From positions 624,108 through 688,107 of the forward strand of contig NZ_JAJBZH010000001.1 of the NCBI RefSeq assembly GCF_020551945.1: a stretch of DNA of 64,000 bases, written 5' to 3'. A program made the position numbers and the translations under genes. Under the pieces are notes generated by a model. It was not told where the DNA came from and ran no database searches. It saw nothing but the letters and a program-made list of their open reading frames with translations. Within the stretch, counting starts at the first letter, position 1; every line of letters begins with the position of its first letter. Source of the stretch: Cellulosimicrobium marinum. Its GTDB lineage: Bacteria; Actinomycetota; Actinomycetes; Actinomycetales; Cellulomonadaceae. Below, one piece after another: positions 17,954-27,386 of this stretch.

Positions 17954-18549
17954 ACGGGAGGGTCGGGGTCGTACTGGATCGCCCGGCGCACGGCGCGTGC
18001 GACGTCGTCGCTCTCCAGGCGGGCGACGAGGTGCAGGGCCATGTCGATCCCGGCCGACACGCCCGCCGACGTCACGACGTCGCCGTCGTCGACGAACCGC
18101 GCCTCGGTGTCGAGCACGACGCTCGGGTCGATCTCGGCCAGCTCGTCGTAGTGCGCCCAGTGCGTCGTCGCGGGTCGCCCGGCGAGCAGCCCGGCCGCGG
18201 CGAGGACGAGCGAGCCGGTGCAGACGCTCGCGACGACCGGTGTCCGCACCCGGACGGCGCGCAACCACTCCAGGTGGGCGCGGTCGGCGACGAGCCGCCG
18301 CGTGCCCCGGCCGCCGGGGTGGACGAGCAGGTGGAGCGGGCCGACGTCGTCCGCCGACCGGTCCGGGAGCAGCCGCAGCCCTTTCGCGAGGCGCACGCCC
18401 GCGCCGTCGGGCGAGAAGGTCGACACGTGCGGCTTGTGGGCCGAGTGCTCGGCCCACGCCGAGAACACCTCGAACGGTCCGGCGACGTCGAGCTCCTCCG
18501 CCTCGTCGAAGACGAGGACGCCGACGTTCATGCCGTTGCCGGTCCCCAT
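17950..18549 (-). CDS. DJ-1/PfpI-family protein
   Basis: A 199-residue protein with a class I glutamine-amidotransferase-like fold. The nucleophile elbow VASVCTGSLVLAAAGLLAG carries the cysteine, and the N-terminal VGVLVFDEAEELDVAGPFEVF is typical of the group that includes isonitrile hydratase and the ligand domains of GlxA-type AraC regulators. No DNA-binding domain is present, so it stands alone, probably as a hydratase or sensor-like enzyme. It lies just downstream of nadA. Confidence 0.85.
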   Translation of the reverse strand: MGTGNGMNVGVLVFDEAEELDVAGPFEVFSAWAEHSAHKPHVSTFSPDGAGVRLAKGLRLLPDRSADDVGPLHLLVHPGGRGTRRLVADRAHLEWLRAVRVRTPVVASVCTGSLVLAAAGLLAGRPATTHWAHYDELAEIDPSVVLDTEARFVDDGDVVTSAGVSAGIDMALHLVARLESDDVARAVRRAIQYDPDPPV

Positions 18550-18570
18550 GCGGTGCCTCCCGCTGCGCCC

Positions 18571-19821
18571 CTACAGCCCGGGGAGGGCGAGCATCTGGTC
18601 GAGCGCGACGCGCGCCCAGTGCGCGTCGTCGGCGTCCACGACGATCCGGTTGACCATGCGACCGGCGGCGAGCGACTCCATCGCCCACACGAGGTGCGGC
18701 AGGTCGATCCGGTTCATCGTCGAGCAGAAGCACACCGTCGAGTCGAGGTAGTGCACCTGCTTGTCCGCGTGCTCGCGCGCCACGCGGCGCACGAGGTTGA
18801 GCTCCGTGCCGATCGCCCAGGACGACCCCGGCTCGGCGGCCTCGAGCGTCTTGATGATGTACTCCGTCGACCCGACGTAGTCGGCCGCGGTGACCACCTC
18901 GTGCTTGCACTCGGGGTGCACGAGGACGTTGACGTCCGGCACGGCGGCCCGGACGTCGGAGACGTTCTTCGCGGAGAACCGCCCGTGCACCGAGCAGTGC
19001 CCGCGCCACAGGATCATGCGCGCGTCGCGCAGCTCGGCGTCCGTGAGGCCGCCGTTCGGCCTGCGCGGGTCGAACACGACGCAGTCGCCCGTCGACATCG
19101 CGAGCTTCAGCACGGCGGTGTTGCGCCCCAGGTGCTGGTCCGGGAGGAACAGCACCTTGCCGGTCCCCTCGACGCCGCCCACCTGGTCGAACGCCCACCG
19201 CAGCGCGACCTCGACGTTCGACGACGTGCACACCGTGCCGCCGTGCCGGCCCGTGAACGCCTTGATCGCGGCCGAGGAGTTCATGTAGGTCACGGGGATC
19301 GTCGAGTCGGCGATCCCGACCTCCTCGAGCACGTCCCAGGCGTCCTCGACCTGGTCGATCGCGGCCATGTCGGCCATCGAGCAGCCCGCCGCGAGGTCCG
19401 GCAGGACGACCTGCTGCGCGTCGGAGGTGAGGATGTCCGCGCTCTCGGCCATGAAGTGCACGCCGCAGAAGAGGATGAACTCCGCCTCGGGGCGGGCCGC
19501 GGCCTCGCGCGCGAGCTTGAACGAGTCGCCCGTGACGTCGGCGAAGTCGATGACCTCGTCGCGCTGGTAGTGGTGGCCGAGGACGAACGCGCGCTCGCCC
19601 AGCGCCGCGCGCGCGGCCCGCGCGCGCTCCACGAGGTCCGGGTCGCTCGGCGCGGGCAGGTCGCCCACGCACTCCACGCCCCGCTCGGACGCGAGGTCGC
19701 GACCCTGCCCCAGCAGCAGCAGGGCGGAGGGTGCGGGTTCGACGAACTCGGTACCGCCCGCGCGACGGCCCGCGTCGGGGCCGGTCAGCCCGGCGTCCAG
19801 CAAGGTGCTCCCAGTGCTCAC
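18571..19821 (-). CDS. nadA: quinolinate synthase A
   Basis: A 416-residue [4Fe-4S] enzyme that condenses iminoaspartate with dihydroxyacetone phosphate to quinolinate in NAD synthesis. HHYQRDEVIDFAD and FCGVHFMAESADIL mark the fold. The three cluster cysteines are in CGVHF, in CTSSNV, and in the CFCSTM region near the end. HPECKHEV and EYIIKTLEA are also conserved. GTG start at 19821. nadB and nadC are not beside it in this window, so it is separated from its usual operon. It is divergent from the glycerate kinase gene. Confidence 0.95.
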   Translation of the reverse strand: MSTGSTLLDAGLTGPDAGRRAGGTEFVEPAPSALLLLGQGRDLASERGVECVGDLPAPSDPDLVERARAARAALGERAFVLGHHYQRDEVIDFADVTGDSFKLAREAAARPEAEFILFCGVHFMAESADILTSDAQQVVLPDLAAGCSMADMAAIDQVEDAWDVLEEVGIADSTIPVTYMNSSAAIKAFTGRHGGTVCTSSNVEVALRWAFDQVGGVEGTGKVLFLPDQHLGRNTAVLKLAMSTGDCVVFDPRRPNGGLTDAELRDARMILWRGHCSVHGRFSAKNVSDVRAAVPDVNVLVHPECKHEVVTAADYVGSTEYIIKTLEAAEPGSSWAIGTELNLVRRVAREHADKQVHYLDSTVCFCSTMNRIDLPHLVWAMESLAAGRMVNRIVVDADDAHWARVALDQMLALPGL

Positions 19822-19917
19822 GGGACCATCGTCGCACAGCAGGTCGCGCCGGACCCGAGCCGCTCGCGCCGCGCGCGCGGCACCCCCGACGGCTCCCGCG
19901 GCTGGCACAATCCCCGC

Positions 19918-21153
19918 ATGCGCGTCCTCGTCACCGGAACGTCGGGCCCACCCGTGCCCGACGGCGCGTGGCCCGCCCCCGAACCGACCGACGCCCCGGG
20001 GGTCGGGTCGACCCCGCCCGCCGCGACGCCCGGACCCGGGCCGCAGGATGTCGCCCGCTGGTGGTCGGCGTCCGCCCGGGAGCGCAGCGGCACCGTCGAG
20101 CACCTCGGGCTCGCCGCGGCCGGCCTCGGCTTCCTCGACGCCCTCGCCGACGCCGCGCCGGAGCTCCTCGCGGGCGTCGTGCCCGGGCCGGGCGCGCGCG
20201 AGGTCCCCGTCGCCGTCCGCCGCGACCCCCGCACCGCGACCGTCTACGTCGACGCGTCCCAGGTCCCCGCTCTCGACCTGCCCCGCGGCGCACCAGGCGA
20301 GGGCGCTGTCGCCGGAGGAGGTCCACGGTCCTCCGCCGCGCTCGGGCACCTGCTCGTCCTCGCCGCGGACGCCGCACGCACCGCGGACGGGCGGCCGGGC
20401 CGCGTCGTCGTCGCGACCGGGGGAGCGCGGAGCCACGATGCCGGCACCGGGCTGCTGCACGCCCTGGCGAGCCACGCGCCGTCGGGCGGCACCGCGGCGT
20501 CGGGGGTCGGGCGGGTGACGCCGGACCTCCTGCGCGCGGCGCGCACGGCCCTGCGCGGGGTGCGCCCGGTCGCTGCGGTCGCGACCGACGCACCCCTCCT
20601 CGGACTCCACGGGGCGAGCGCGGCGCTCGCGGCGCGCGGCGTGGACGGGACGCTCGCGCAGCACCTGGAACGCGCGCTCGGCGCCGCCGCGCACGACGTC
20701 GCCGTCGCCGCCGACGCGCTCGACCGGGCGGGGGACACCCCCGTCGGCGGTCGGGACCTGCTCGCGGCGGCGGCGCCGCGCCGTCTGTCCGGAGCCCCGG
20801 GCACGGGCAGCGGGGGCGGCGCAGCGTTCGCACTCGCCGCGCTCGGTGGTCGCCTGGTCCCGGCGCTGCGCGTGGTCGCGGACGCCGTCGGTCTCGACGA
20901 GCGCCTCGCCGCCGCGGACCTCGTGGTCGTCGTCGCGGACGCGCTGGGTGCGCACGAGCTCGGCGAGGGCGCGGTCCGTGAGGTCGCGCGGCGCGCCGCG
21001 CCGCACGCGGTCCCGGTGGTGGTCGTCGCGCGGTCGGTCGTCTCCGGGCGGCGCGAGCAGGCCGCCGCCGGTCTCAGCGGCGCCTACGCGTGGGGGCAGG
21101 ACGAGCCGCAGGACGTCGTCGAGCGCGTCGCCCGTACCTGGTCGCGCACCTGA
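19918..21153 (+). CDS. glycerate kinase family protein
   Basis: A 411-residue protein with the GlxK-type glycerate 2-kinase layout. ALAAAAPRRLSGAPGTGSGGGAAFALAALGGRLVPA resembles the conserved Gly-rich GxxGxGAAGGL segment, and VGLDERLAAADLVVVVADAL resembles the conserved GLDEALAGADLVITGEG end. The final acidic GEG is replaced by ADAL, and the usual KGP/GD motifs at the N terminus are poor, so the protein is divergent and may not be an active kinase. It lies just upstream of the Fe-S carrier gene. Confidence 0.6.
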   Translation: MRVLVTGTSGPPVPDGAWPAPEPTDAPGVGSTPPAATPGPGPQDVARWWSASARERSGTVEHLGLAAAGLGFLDALADAAPELLAGVVPGPGAREVPVAVRRDPRTATVYVDASQVPALDLPRGAPGEGAVAGGGPRSSAALGHLLVLAADAARTADGRPGRVVVATGGARSHDAGTGLLHALASHAPSGGTAASGVGRVTPDLLRAARTALRGVRPVAAVATDAPLLGLHGASAALAARGVDGTLAQHLERALGAAAHDVAVAADALDRAGDTPVGGRDLLAAAAPRRLSGAPGTGSGGGAAFALAALGGRLVPALRVVADAVGLDERLAAADLVVVVADALGAHELGEGAVREVARRAAPHAVPVVVVARSVVSGRREQAAAGLSGAYAWGQDEPQDVVERVARTWSRT

Positions 21154-21276
21154 CGGCGGTTGCCGGCGGACCTCCACCGGGGCGGACCTCGCCCAGGGAC
21201 GGTCCGCCGCCTGCTGTCGTCCCGGTCCGGTCCGACCGTGCTCGACGGGACGCCCTGCACGCGGCGTAGACTCGGG

Positions 21277-21300
21277 AACACCACCGGCACGTGTGGTGTT
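21277..21300. promoter_or_regulatory. inverted repeat in the leader of the A-type Fe-S carrier gene
   Basis: AACACCAC (21277-21284) and GTGGTGTT (21293-21300) form a perfect 8-bp repeat with an 8-nt spacer. It follows a TAGACT -10-like hexamer (21267-21272), so it would lie at the start of the mRNA as a hairpin or operator. About 95 bases of leader remain before the start codon at 21395. Confidence 0.45.
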
Positions 21301-21394
21301 GAGGACCTGACGCGAGCTCCCGAGCGACGACCCGGGGGATCACGAAGCCGGCCACCACCGGGGCAGTCCCTGCCCCCGACAGCGCGGAGACGAG

Positions 21395-21745
21395 ATGAGC
21401 GAGACCACCGACATTGCCACCCACGGCGTGAACCTGACCGACGGGGCCGCGGACAAGGTCCGCACCCTCCTCGAGCAGGAGGGTCGCGACGACCTCCGTC
21501 TGCGGGTGGCCGTGCAGCCCGGCGGCTGCTCCGGCCTGATCTACCAGCTCTACTTCGACGAGCGCCTGCTCGACGGCGACGCCCTGCGCGACTACGACGG
21601 CGTCGAGGTCGTGGTCGACAAGATGAGCGTGCCCTACCTCGAGGGCGCGACGATCGACTTCGCGGACACCATCGAGAAGCAGGGCTTCACCATCGACAAC
21701 CCCAACGCGGGCAGCGCCTGCGCCTGCGGCGGCTCCTTCAGCTGA
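21395..21745 (+). CDS. erpA: A-type iron-sulfur cluster carrier (ErpA-like)
   Basis: A 116-residue HesB/IscA/ErpA protein that passes Fe-S clusters to target enzymes. The three cluster cysteines are visible: GGCSGLIYQLYFD and, at the C terminus, SACACGGSFS (Cys-x-Cys). KVRTLLEQEGRDDLRLRVAVQPGG is the typical first half. In actinobacteria such a gene near nadA and cytochrome oxidase genes is usual. A clean ATG follows GGAGACGAG. Confidence 0.93.
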   Translation: MSETTDIATHGVNLTDGAADKVRTLLEQEGRDDLRLRVAVQPGGCSGLIYQLYFDERLLDGDALRDYDGVEVVVDKMSVPYLEGATIDFADTIEKQGFTIDNPNAGSACACGGSFS

Positions 21746-21827
21746 CGTGCCCGACGAGTGCCCGGTCCCGCTGGGGGCCGGGCTCTCGCGCGTCCCGGGC
21801 ACGGTCGACGGAGACCACGCCTGTCCC

Positions 21828-22097
21828 TCAGCCGTCCAGCTCGACCGTGACCGCCCAGGCGACCGGTCCCGCGGTGGGCAGCTCCCGCTCGTCGACCACC
21901 CGGTGACCGCGCATGCGGGCCCAGGCCGGCACGTCGAGCCGTGCGGCGGGGTCGGTCGACCAGACGGTGAGCCGCGTCCCGGCCTCGCGGTCCCGCGCCG
22001 CCGCGGCGAGGCGGATCACCGGGAGCGGGCAGCGCAGGCCCCGTGCGTCCACCACGTCGTCGAGGCGGGCGGGCGGGGGTGCGTCGTCGCTGGTCAC
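21828..22097 (-). CDS. TusA-family sulfurtransferase
   Basis: An 89-residue SirA/YedF/TusA-type protein. DARGLRCPLPVIRLAAAAR holds the CPxP motif with the persulfide-carrying cysteine, followed by the helix and the strand GTRLTVWSTDPAARLDVPAW. It overlaps the upstream cysteine-desulfurase-like gene by 4 bases (GTGA), so the two are coupled and probably pass sulfur from one to the other. The final acceptor is unknown. Confidence 0.88.
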   Translation of the reverse strand: MTSDDAPPPARLDDVVDARGLRCPLPVIRLAAAARDREAGTRLTVWSTDPAARLDVPAWARMRGHRVVDERELPTAGPVAWAVTVELDG

Positions 22098-23239
22098 AGG
22101 CCCTCCACCCCGAGCGTCGCGCGGACGCGGGCGACGGCGCCCGGGAGGACGTCGAGGAGACGGTCCACGTCCTCCTCGGTGGTCGAGCGGTCGAGCGCGA
22201 GACGCACGTTGCCGTGCGTGAGGACCCCCATCGCCGCGAGCACGTGCGACGGCTCGAGGGTGCTCGACGTGCACGCCGACCCCGACCCCACGGCGATCCC
22301 CTCGCGGTCCAGCTCGGTGACCAGCGCCTCCCCGTCGACGTAGAGGAACGAGAAGGTCACCACGTGCGGCAGCCGGTCGACCGGGTCGCCGACCACCTCG
22401 ACGTCGGGCACTCGGGCGACGCGTTCACGCACGCGCTCCACGAGCGCCCGGCGCCGGGCGTCCTCGGCCGCGCGGTCGGCGAGCACGGCCTGCAGCCCCA
22501 CGGCGGCGGAGAACGCCGCCGGTACGCCCACCCCGCCCGGCGCGAACGGGTCGGGGTCCTCGGGCCCGGGCCCGCGACGGCGCACGCGCGACCGCAGGGC
22601 CAGCACCCCGACGCCCGGCGCCGCGCCCCAGTCGCCCGGGTCCGCGGCGAGCACGTCCCACGCGTCCTGCACGGCGACGTGCCCGAGGCTCGCCCCCGCG
22701 TCCACGAGGAGCGGCACGCCCGCCGCGCGGCAGGCGTCGTGCACGACGGCGACGGGCTGGAGAGTGCCGACCTCGCCGTTCGCGTGCTGGAGCGCTGCGA
22801 GGGCCGTGCCGGGCGCGGCGACGGCGGCGGTCATCGCACCCGGGTCGACCCGCCCCGCGCGGTCCACGCCGACCACCTCGCGGTCGAGCCCGCCGTGCTC
22901 CGCGGCGTGCAGGAGCGCGGCGCGCTCGACGGCGCCGACGACGACGCGCGGGCCCGTGCGTCGCCGCCCGCCCGCCACGGCGGCCACCGCCGCGTGGAGC
23001 GAGGCGGAGTGCGACGGTGTGAACACGACCTCCTCGGTGCGGGCGCCCAGCGCATCGGCGACGGCCTCCCGCGCCCCGGCGAGGAGGGCGGCGGCCCGGC
23101 GTCCCTCGGCGTGGAGCCTTCGCGGGTCGGCCCACCCGTCGTCGAGCGCCTCCTCGAAGGCCCGGCGGGCGAGCGGGTGCCACGGCGCCCGCCCCCCGTT
23201 GTCGAGGCGGACGCGAGCCGCTCGGGTGGTGTGTGTCAC
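22094..23239 (-). CDS. cysteine-desulfurase-like protein lacking any lysine
   Basis: A 381-residue class V aminotransferase-fold protein. It keeps QHANGEVGTLQPV, the PLP-ring aspartate in LLVDAGASLGH (D180), and the mobile-loop cysteine in GSGSACTSSTLEPSHVL. The internal-aldimine lysine is missing: where IscS/NifS have HKxxGPxG, this protein reads GDWGAAPG, with Asp at residue 203 (codon GAC). The whole protein has no lysine. It may bind PLP without a Schiff base, serve as a scaffold for the coupled TusA protein, or work by altered chemistry. GTG start at 23239, chosen because THTTRAARVRLDNGG opens the fold. Confidence 0.8.
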   Translation of the reverse strand: MTHTTRAARVRLDNGGRAPWHPLARRAFEEALDDGWADPRRLHAEGRRAAALLAGAREAVADALGARTEEVVFTPSHSASLHAAVAAVAGGRRRTGPRVVVGAVERAALLHAAEHGGLDREVVGVDRAGRVDPGAMTAAVAAPGTALAALQHANGEVGTLQPVAVVHDACRAAGVPLLVDAGASLGHVAVQDAWDVLAADPGDWGAAPGVGVLALRSRVRRRGPGPEDPDPFAPGGVGVPAAFSAAVGLQAVLADRAAEDARRRALVERVRERVARVPDVEVVGDPVDRLPHVVTFSFLYVDGEALVTELDREGIAVGSGSACTSSTLEPSHVLAAMGVLTHGNVRLALDRSTTEEDVDRLLDVLPGAVARVRATLGVEGL

Positions 23240-23618
23240 AAGGTGCTCCCGCGGTGCGTTCCGGACGATGCGGTCGGCCCGGGCGGCGGCCGAGCCGGTG
23301 CCCGGGCGCCGTCGGGCGTGGCGACCCCCGCGGAAACGCTGTGCTCGCGCCGACGACGCGCGCCGGGTCCCGGGGGCACGATCACGGTACTCCGGTGGTC
23401 CGGGAGCCGGGCGAGCCGCAACGATCTGACAGACCCGGCCCGGGTGTGCCGAACCCGCGCTGACCGGCCCCGACGTGTGGTGAATCTCCGCCCGGACGGG
23501 CACGGTCCGGGCCACGAAGCGCAGAATCCCGCGCTAGGCTTCGTGTGTCGAGGACGAAGGTCTTGTGCTGGGCTCGTGGAGAACGGGACGGTGCAGGACG
23601 TGACGTGAAAGGCCCCCC
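23240..23618. other. intergenic promoter region of the cytochrome oxidase operon
   Basis: I see no gene in these 379 bases. It holds a copy of a 17-mer found three times in the window (23301-23317). It also holds a nested inverted repeat, CACGAAGC (23513-23520) with GCTTCGTG (23538-23545), overlapping a TAGGCT -10-like hexamer (23535-23540). These probably belong to the ctaC promoter. Confidence 0.5.
23301..23317 (+). repeat. intergenic 17-mer, copy 1
   Basis: CCCGGGCGCCGTCGGGC occurs here, at 54044-54060 and at 63867-63883, always between genes and always on the plus strand. Confidence 0.6.
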
Positions 23619-24542
23619 TTGCACTCGCAACCCCCTAGCCGCACACGGCGCACCATCCTGCGGGCGACGGCTCTGGCCGTCGCCGTCGCCGCGGTGGCGT
23701 CCGGCTGCGCCACCGACACCGTCCAGCGCGGGTTCCTGCCCGGATACGAGGACGGGGAGGTGACCAACCAGACCGCTCGGATCACCTCGCTGTGGACCGG
23801 CTCGTGGATCGCCGCGCTCATCGTCGGCATCATCACGTGGGGCCTCATGCTGTGGTGCGTCGCGGCCTACCGCAAGCGCAAGGACGACCACGTCCTGCCG
23901 GTCCAGACGCGCTACCACCTGCCGCTCGAGATCATGTACACGGCCGTGCCGATCGTCATGGTGCTCGTCCTGTTCGTCTACACGGACCGCGACATGACCG
24001 CGATCCAGGACAAGGACGTCGAGTCCGACATGACCGTCCAGGTCATCGGCAAGCAGTGGAGCTGGGACTTCAACTACGTCGACGAGGACGTGTACGAGTC
24101 CGGTGTGCACCTCGCCGACGTCGGCGAGACGCTGACCGACGACGCCACGATCGACGGCGCGCCCGGTACCGGAGAGGCCCTGCCCACCCTCTACCTGCCG
24201 GTGGGGGAGAGCGTCCGGTTCGTGCTCGACTCGCGCGACGTCATCCACTCCTTCTGGATCCCCGCGTTCCTCTACAAGCAGGACATGATCCCGCACCGGA
24301 CGAACGAGTTCGTCGTCACCCCGGAGCGCGAGGGCGTCTACGCCGGCAAGTGCGCCGAGCTCTGCGGCGAGCACCACTCCGGCATGCTCTTCAACGTCGA
24401 GGTCGTCGACCGCGCCGAGTTCGACGCGCAGATGGCCGAGCTCCGCGAGAAGGGCCAGGAGGGGCAGATCCCGGTGGAGGGCTTCAGCCGCCTCCAGGAC
24501 CCGCCGAACACCGACGCTGCTACCACGGAGGGTGAGCACTGA
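23619..24542 (+). CDS. ctaC: cytochrome c oxidase subunit II
   Basis: A 307-residue subunit of the aa3-type terminal oxidase that takes electrons into the CuA centre. A lipoprotein-type signal with a cysteine after AVAAVASG starts it, then two membrane helices (about 52-78 and 97-117). The periplasmic cupredoxin domain follows, with CuA ligands in [11 protein letters not shown] and in [16 protein letters not shown] start at 23619 with GAAAGG 6 nt before it is preferred. The stop shares one base with the ctaD start. Confidence 0.96.
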   Translation: MHSQPPSRTRRTILRATALAVAVAAVASGCATDTVQRGFLPGYEDGEVTNQTARITSLWTGSWIAALIVGIITWGLMLWCVAAYRKRKDDHVLPVQTRYHLPLEIMYTAVPIVMVLVLFVYTDRDMTAIQDKDVESDMTVQVIGKQWSWDFNYVDEDVYESGVHLADVGETLTDDATIDGAPGTGEALPTLYLPVGESVRFVLDSRDVIHSFWIPAFLYKQDMIPHRTNEFVVTPEREGVYAGKCAELCGEHHSGMLFNVEVVDRAEFDAQMAELREKGQEGQIPVEGFSRLQDPPNTDAATTEGEH

Positions 24543-26362
24543 TGGTCGCGCAGGCCGAAGTCATCCCCGGTCTCGCCCCTCGGCGACAGACCCTCGGACG
24601 GACCGTCATCAAGTGGGTGACGTCCACCGACCACAAGACCATCGGGTACCTGTACCTGATCTCGTCGTTCATCTTCTTCTGCATCGGCGGCCTCATGGCC
24701 CTCGTGATCCGCGCGGAGCTCTTCGAGCCCGGGATCCAGCTCGTGCAGAGCAAGGAACAGTACAACCAGCTGTTCACGATGCACGGCACCATCATGCTGC
24801 TGCTGTTCGCGACCCCGTTGTTCGCCGGCTTCGCCAACGTCATCATGCCGCTGCAGATCGGTGCACCGGACGTCGCGTTCCCGCGCCTGAACATGTTCGC
24901 GTACTGGCTCTACCTCTTCGGCGGCCTCATCGCCTCGGCCGGCTTCTTCACGCCGCAGGGCGCGGCGTCGTTCGGGTGGTTCGCCTACGCGCCGCTGTCC
25001 AACACGACGTTCAGTCCGGGCCTCGGGGGAGACCTCTGGGTGTTCGGGCTCGCACTCGCCGGGTTCGGCACGATCCTCGGCGCCGTCAACTTCATCACGA
25101 CGATCATCACCATGCGCGCGCCCGGCATGACGATGTTCCGGATGCCGATCTTCACGTGGAACACGCTGGTGACGAGCCTCCTCGTCCTCATGGCGTTCCC
25201 GCCGCTCGCCTCGGCGCTGTTCGCGCTGGGCGCGGACCGCCGCCTCGGCGCGCAGGTCTTCAACCCCGAGAACGGCGGCGCCATCCTCTGGCAGCACCTG
25301 TTCTGGTTCTTCGGCCACCCTGAGGTGTACATCATCGCGCTGCCGTTCTTCGGCATCGTCACCGAGATCCTGCCGGTGTTCAGCCGCAAGCCGATCTTCG
25401 GGTACAAGGGTCTCGTCTACGCGACGATCGCCATCGCCGCGCTGTCGGTGACGGTCTGGGCCCACCACATGTATGTCACGGGCGCCGTGCTCCTGCCGTT
25501 CTTCGCCTTCATGACGATGCTCATCGCGGTCCCGACCGGTGTGAAGTTCTTCAACTGGATCGGCACCATGTGGCGCGGCAAGCTCACGTTCGAGACGCCG
25601 ATGCTCTGGTCCATCGGCTTCCTCGTGACGTTCCTCTTCGGTGGCCTGACCGGCATCATCCTGTCGAGCCCCGCCCTGGACTTCCACCTGTCGGACTCGT
25701 ACTTCGTCGTCGCGCACTTCCACTACGTGGTGTTCGGGACCGTCGTGTTCGCGATGTTCGCCGGCTTCTACTTCTGGTGGCCGAAGTTCACGGGCCGCAT
25801 GCTCAACGAGCGCCTCGGCAAGCTCCACTTCTGGCTGCTGTTCGTCGGGTTCCACACGACGTTCCTCATCCAGCACTGGCTCGGCGTCGAAGGCATGCCC
25901 CGCCGCTACGCCGACTACGCCCCCTCCGACGGGTTCACCTGGGAGAACCAGGTCTCGACGATCGGCGCGTTCATCCTCGCCGCCTCCACGCTGCCGTTCC
26001 TGTGGAACGTCTACACGACCTGGCGGAACGCCCCCAAGGTCGAGGTCGACGACCCGTGGGGCTACGGACGCTCGCTCGAGTGGGCCACGTCCTGCCCGCC
26101 GCCGCGGCACAACTTCACGTCGCTGCCCCGCATCCGGTCCGAGTCGCCCGCCTTCGACCTGCACCACCCCGAGGTCGCGGCGATGGACCACGCGGAGCCC
26201 AACCCGAACGTGCTGGAGAAGGTCTACGGCGAGGCCGACCGACGCGGCGAGAAGAGCGTCGCGCTCGACCGCCTCAGCGGTTCCGAGGACGGCAGCACGT
26301 CGAGCAGCACGACGATCATCGACGAGCCCGGCACGGGCGGCGAGAGCGAGGACCGGAAGTGA
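24542..26362 (+). CDS. ctaD: cytochrome c oxidase subunit I
   Basis: The 606-residue catalytic subunit with twelve membrane helices that reduces oxygen at the haem a3-CuB centre and pumps protons. Clear marks are [13 protein letters not shown], the haem a His region in [12 protein letters not shown], the CuB His-Tyr motif [19 protein letters not shown], and the haem ligands in [15 protein letters not shown]. The cytosolic C-terminal tail is about 50 residues of low complexity. Second gene of ctaC-ctaD-ctaF. Confidence 0.98.
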   Translation: MVAQAEVIPGLAPRRQTLGRTVIKWVTSTDHKTIGYLYLISSFIFFCIGGLMALVIRAELFEPGIQLVQSKEQYNQLFTMHGTIMLLLFATPLFAGFANVIMPLQIGAPDVAFPRLNMFAYWLYLFGGLIASAGFFTPQGAASFGWFAYAPLSNTTFSPGLGGDLWVFGLALAGFGTILGAVNFITTIITMRAPGMTMFRMPIFTWNTLVTSLLVLMAFPPLASALFALGADRRLGAQVFNPENGGAILWQHLFWFFGHPEVYIIALPFFGIVTEILPVFSRKPIFGYKGLVYATIAIAALSVTVWAHHMYVTGAVLLPFFAFMTMLIAVPTGVKFFNWIGTMWRGKLTFETPMLWSIGFLVTFLFGGLTGIILSSPALDFHLSDSYFVVAHFHYVVFGTVVFAMFAGFYFWWPKFTGRMLNERLGKLHFWLLFVGFHTTFLIQHWLGVEGMPRRYADYAPSDGFTWENQVSTIGAFILAASTLPFLWNVYTTWRNAPKVEVDDPWGYGRSLEWATSCPPPRHNFTSLPRIRSESPAFDLHHPEVAAMDHAEPNPNVLEKVYGEADRRGEKSVALDRLSGSEDGSTSSSTTIIDEPGTGGESEDRK

Positions 26363-26757
26363 AGATCGAGTACAAGCTCTTCCTCTGGGGGACGCCCTTC
26401 TTCCTGGCCGCGGGCATCGTCTACGGCTTCATGAGCGAGTGGGAGCCCGTCGGCTCCGTCGCCATCCTGCTGACGGCCGGTCTCGTCGCCATGATCGGCG
26501 CGTACCTCATGCTCACGGCCAAGCGCATCGACGACCGGCCCGAGGACGACCCGGACGGCCTCATCGAGCAGGGCGCCGGCGACCAGGGCGTGTACGCGCC
26601 GTGGAGCTGGTGGCCGCTCGCCATCGCCGCCGCCGCGGCGATCACGTTCCTCGGTCTCGCCGTGGGCTGGTGGCTCGTCTACGTCGGGATCGCCGTCGGC
26701 GCCATCGCCCTCGTGGGCTGGGTCTTCGAGTTCTCCCGCGGGCAGCACGCGCACTGA
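26359..26757 (+). CDS. ctaF: cytochrome c oxidase subunit IV (actinobacterial CtaF)
   Basis: A 132-residue membrane subunit found in actinobacterial oxidases. It starts [23 protein letters not shown] and has four helices. A conserved [12 protein letters not shown] loop with [14 protein letters not shown] follows the first pair, and the end is [13 protein letters not shown] start overlapping the ctaD stop by 4 bases. Subunits III, bc1 and haem genes are not in this window, as expected when they form a separate cluster. Confidence 0.94.
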   Translation: MKIEYKLFLWGTPFFLAAGIVYGFMSEWEPVGSVAILLTAGLVAMIGAYLMLTAKRIDDRPEDDPDGLIEQGAGDQGVYAPWSWWPLAIAAAAAITFLGLAVGWWLVYVGIAVGAIALVGWVFEFSRGQHAH

Positions 26758-26778
26758 CCGTCTGACCGCGCCTCCGCA

Positions 26779-26828
26779 CAGCACGAGGCCCCGGGCTCCC
26801 CTCGCGGGGTGCCCGGGGCCTCGTGCTG
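26779..26828 (+). terminator. terminator of the cta operon
   Basis: A perfect 17-bp stem (26779-26795 with 26812-26828) with a 16-nt loop that itself can pair through CCCC/GGGG. It starts 22 bases past the ctaF stop and is one of the strongest hairpins of the window. Confidence 0.85.
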
Positions 26829-26858
26829 TACCCGTCTCCGGCGAGAGGAGCGCCGAGC

Positions 26859-27104
26859 TCAGGAGTCCGTGGTCGGGGTGCTCGTCGTCCGGCGGGCTGC
26901 CCGGACGGAGCCGACGACCCCGAGCGTCGTGACGAGCACCGCGCCCACGGCGAGGGCGAACGGGACGGCCAGGCTCCCACTGCGCTCCTGAGCGTCTGAG
27001 GCGTACCCCTCGATCACAGCGGCAGCTGCCGCCGCGACGAGGAGGAGACAGCCGAGGGAGATGAGCAGGGTCCACGGGCGGCCCGCGCCCGAACGGGTGG
27101 TCAT
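26859..27104 (-). CDS. small two-helix membrane protein
   Basis: An 81-residue protein with two membrane helices (LLISLGCLLLVAAAAAAVI and FALAVGAVLVTTLGVVGSV) separated by a short polar loop and closed by a Thr/Ser-rich tail. I recognise no family. ATG at 27104 is chosen; a GTG three codons earlier is possible. It converges on the cta terminator and may share it. Confidence 0.5.
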   Translation of the reverse strand: MTTRSGAGRPWTLLISLGCLLLVAAAAAAVIEGYASDAQERSGSLAVPFALAVGAVLVTTLGVVGSVRAARRTTSTPTTDS

Positions 27105-27292
27105 GGGTGGCACCCTATCGGCGAGGTGCGACGAGAGACGACGACCGCCACGTCGGCTTGCTCGCGCTCATCAGTCGACAGGTCCGCACGCACCGCGAAG
27201 GGTCACCGACGATCGAGTGCTCGCAGCGGACGGAGGCGCCCGGCACTGGCGGGACGGGCAGCCGACAGGGGACTGCCGGACCAGAGCGACGT

Positions 27293-27348
27293 CGAACCCC
27301 GGGTCGTTCGGCACCTGAGTGCTCAGGTGCCGAGGAACCCGGGGTTCG
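27293..27348. terminator. compound hairpin after the superoxide dismutase gene
   Basis: Two stacked perfect repeats: an outer 12-bp pair CGAACCCCGGGT (27293-27304) with ACCCGGGGTTCG (27337-27348), and an inner 12-bp pair (27308-27319 with 27322-27333). It lies 38 bases past the sod stop and probably ends that transcript. The outer arm recurs at 63.8 kb. Confidence 0.65.
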
Positions 27349-27386
27349 GCGTGTGCGGGTGTGTCGTCGGGGGTCCGACGGCGGTG

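Noticed and set aside
16732-19917. Plus-strand frame continuous with the glycerate kinase gene, 1473 codons in total
   Set aside because: Only the part from 19918 is homologous to a known family; the rest lies opposite the thioesterase and nadA and across the DUF3817 gene.
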